Program-made: the position numbers and the translations under genes | NCBI RefSeq assembly: GCF_001761385.1 | Contig: NZ_CP017476.1 | Span: forward strand, 2,593,501-2,657,500 | Length of the DNA: 64,000 nucleotides | From: Hydrogenophaga crassostreae | GTDB taxonomy: Bacteria; Pseudomonadota; Gammaproteobacteria; Burkholderiales; Burkholderiaceae_C | Reading direction: 5' to 3' | Part shown: positions 63,653-64,000 of the stretch, in pieces | How the letters are laid out: each line of letters begins with the position of its first letter | How positions within the stretch are numbered: the stretch's first letter is position 1 | The notes under the pieces: model-generated | The model's input: only the letters and a program-made list of their open reading frames with translations | Databases searched by the model: none | What the model was told of the DNA's origin: nothing

Positions 63653-64000
63653 CTTGGGTTCCTTGAAGGGCGGTAAAGCCACGGGCATCTACTGCGCCTC
63701 GCAGCCGTCAACACAGCGCGTTTGCTGCCGTAGCCAGACATCTTTGGCGACGCCCGGTGGGACAACGTTGAACAGGTGTTGCAAAAACCGAAACTAAAGA
63801 ACTGCTCAAACAGGTTCGACGAATCGCAAGAGCAGGTAAGATTGTAAATGTATGTAGCGTAACGCATCGCTCCGTTTTGAAGCAACGCCCCCTGATTTCC
63901 AGGTAGCGCAGAGATCAGGAAAACCAGGGACACGACATTCAGCGAATTTGCTCCATGTTCGAGATCCTCCTCCAAACAAGGTTTGACATATGCCCAATAA
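63653..64000. other. Upstream region of the ligase-acyltransferase gene, no gene recognised
   Basis: 348 bases to the window end. AT-richer near 63780-63860, where the promoter of the minus-strand gene is expected (a TACAAT -10-like hexamer reads on the minus strand near 63843-63848, without a good -35). Small frames lack motifs. Confidence 0.4.

Overview
The window reads as chromosomal DNA of a GC-rich betaproteobacterium, most likely Burkholderiales/Comamonadaceae. The evidence is a class 2 (membrane, quinone-linked) dihydroorotate dehydrogenase, a 2-aminobenzoyl-CoA monooxygenase/reductase pathway with a branched-chain-type ABC importer, a GC-rich intergenic hairpin of a kind common in that family, and exopolysaccharide genes of the PEP-CTERM/XrtA-associated type. 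No rRNA, tRNA, CRISPR array or replication origin was seen.

Layout. 1-2852: housekeeping genes (3' part of rpiA missing, pyrD, an LhgO-like FAD oxidoreductase). 2853-4672: an AT-rich patch holding a pentapeptide-repeat gene broken by two in-frame stops. 4673-17540: a MarR regulator divergent from a catabolic operon for aerobic 2-aminobenzoate (anthranilate) degradation through CoA thioesters: bifunctional monooxygenase/reductase, SDR, crotonase, acyl-CoA dehydrogenase, CoA ligase, RidA protein, then a five-gene ABC importer. 17641-25235: an ABC-F ATPase, a cupin, small membrane and secreted proteins, an MscS channel, and davB-davA (lysine to 5-aminovalerate).

25606-44694 is a Wzx/Wzy-type exopolysaccharide locus: flippase, polymerase/ligase, Wza-type export protein, outer-membrane barrel, chain-length protein, tyrosine autokinase, six glycosyltransferases counting the WecG/TagA type, an acetyltransferase, an Fe/2OG oxygenase and a sugar epimerase. 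A decayed IS3-family element sits at 35755-36210. An ExeA-like ATPase (45774-46673) leads into the most unusual part, 46762-60880. This holds a type I PKS (KS-AT-KR-DH-ACP-TE), a glycosyltransferase translationally coupled to it, an NRPS (formyltransferase, condensation remnant, adenylation domain split by a luciferase-like monooxygenase, carrier protein), a phosphopantetheinyl transferase and another glycosyltransferase. The last gene, on the opposite strand, fuses an AMP-forming ligase, a carrier protein and a membrane acyltransferase 3 in one polypeptide.

Working hypothesis (inference): the NRPS activates glycine (read-out code DILQMGMIWK), formylates and/or oxidises it, the PKS adds one C2 unit, and the product or a second acyl group from the ligase-carrier-acyltransferase protein decorates a glycan made by the neighbouring machinery. 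A free glycosylated small molecule made next to an unrelated exopolysaccharide locus remains possible.
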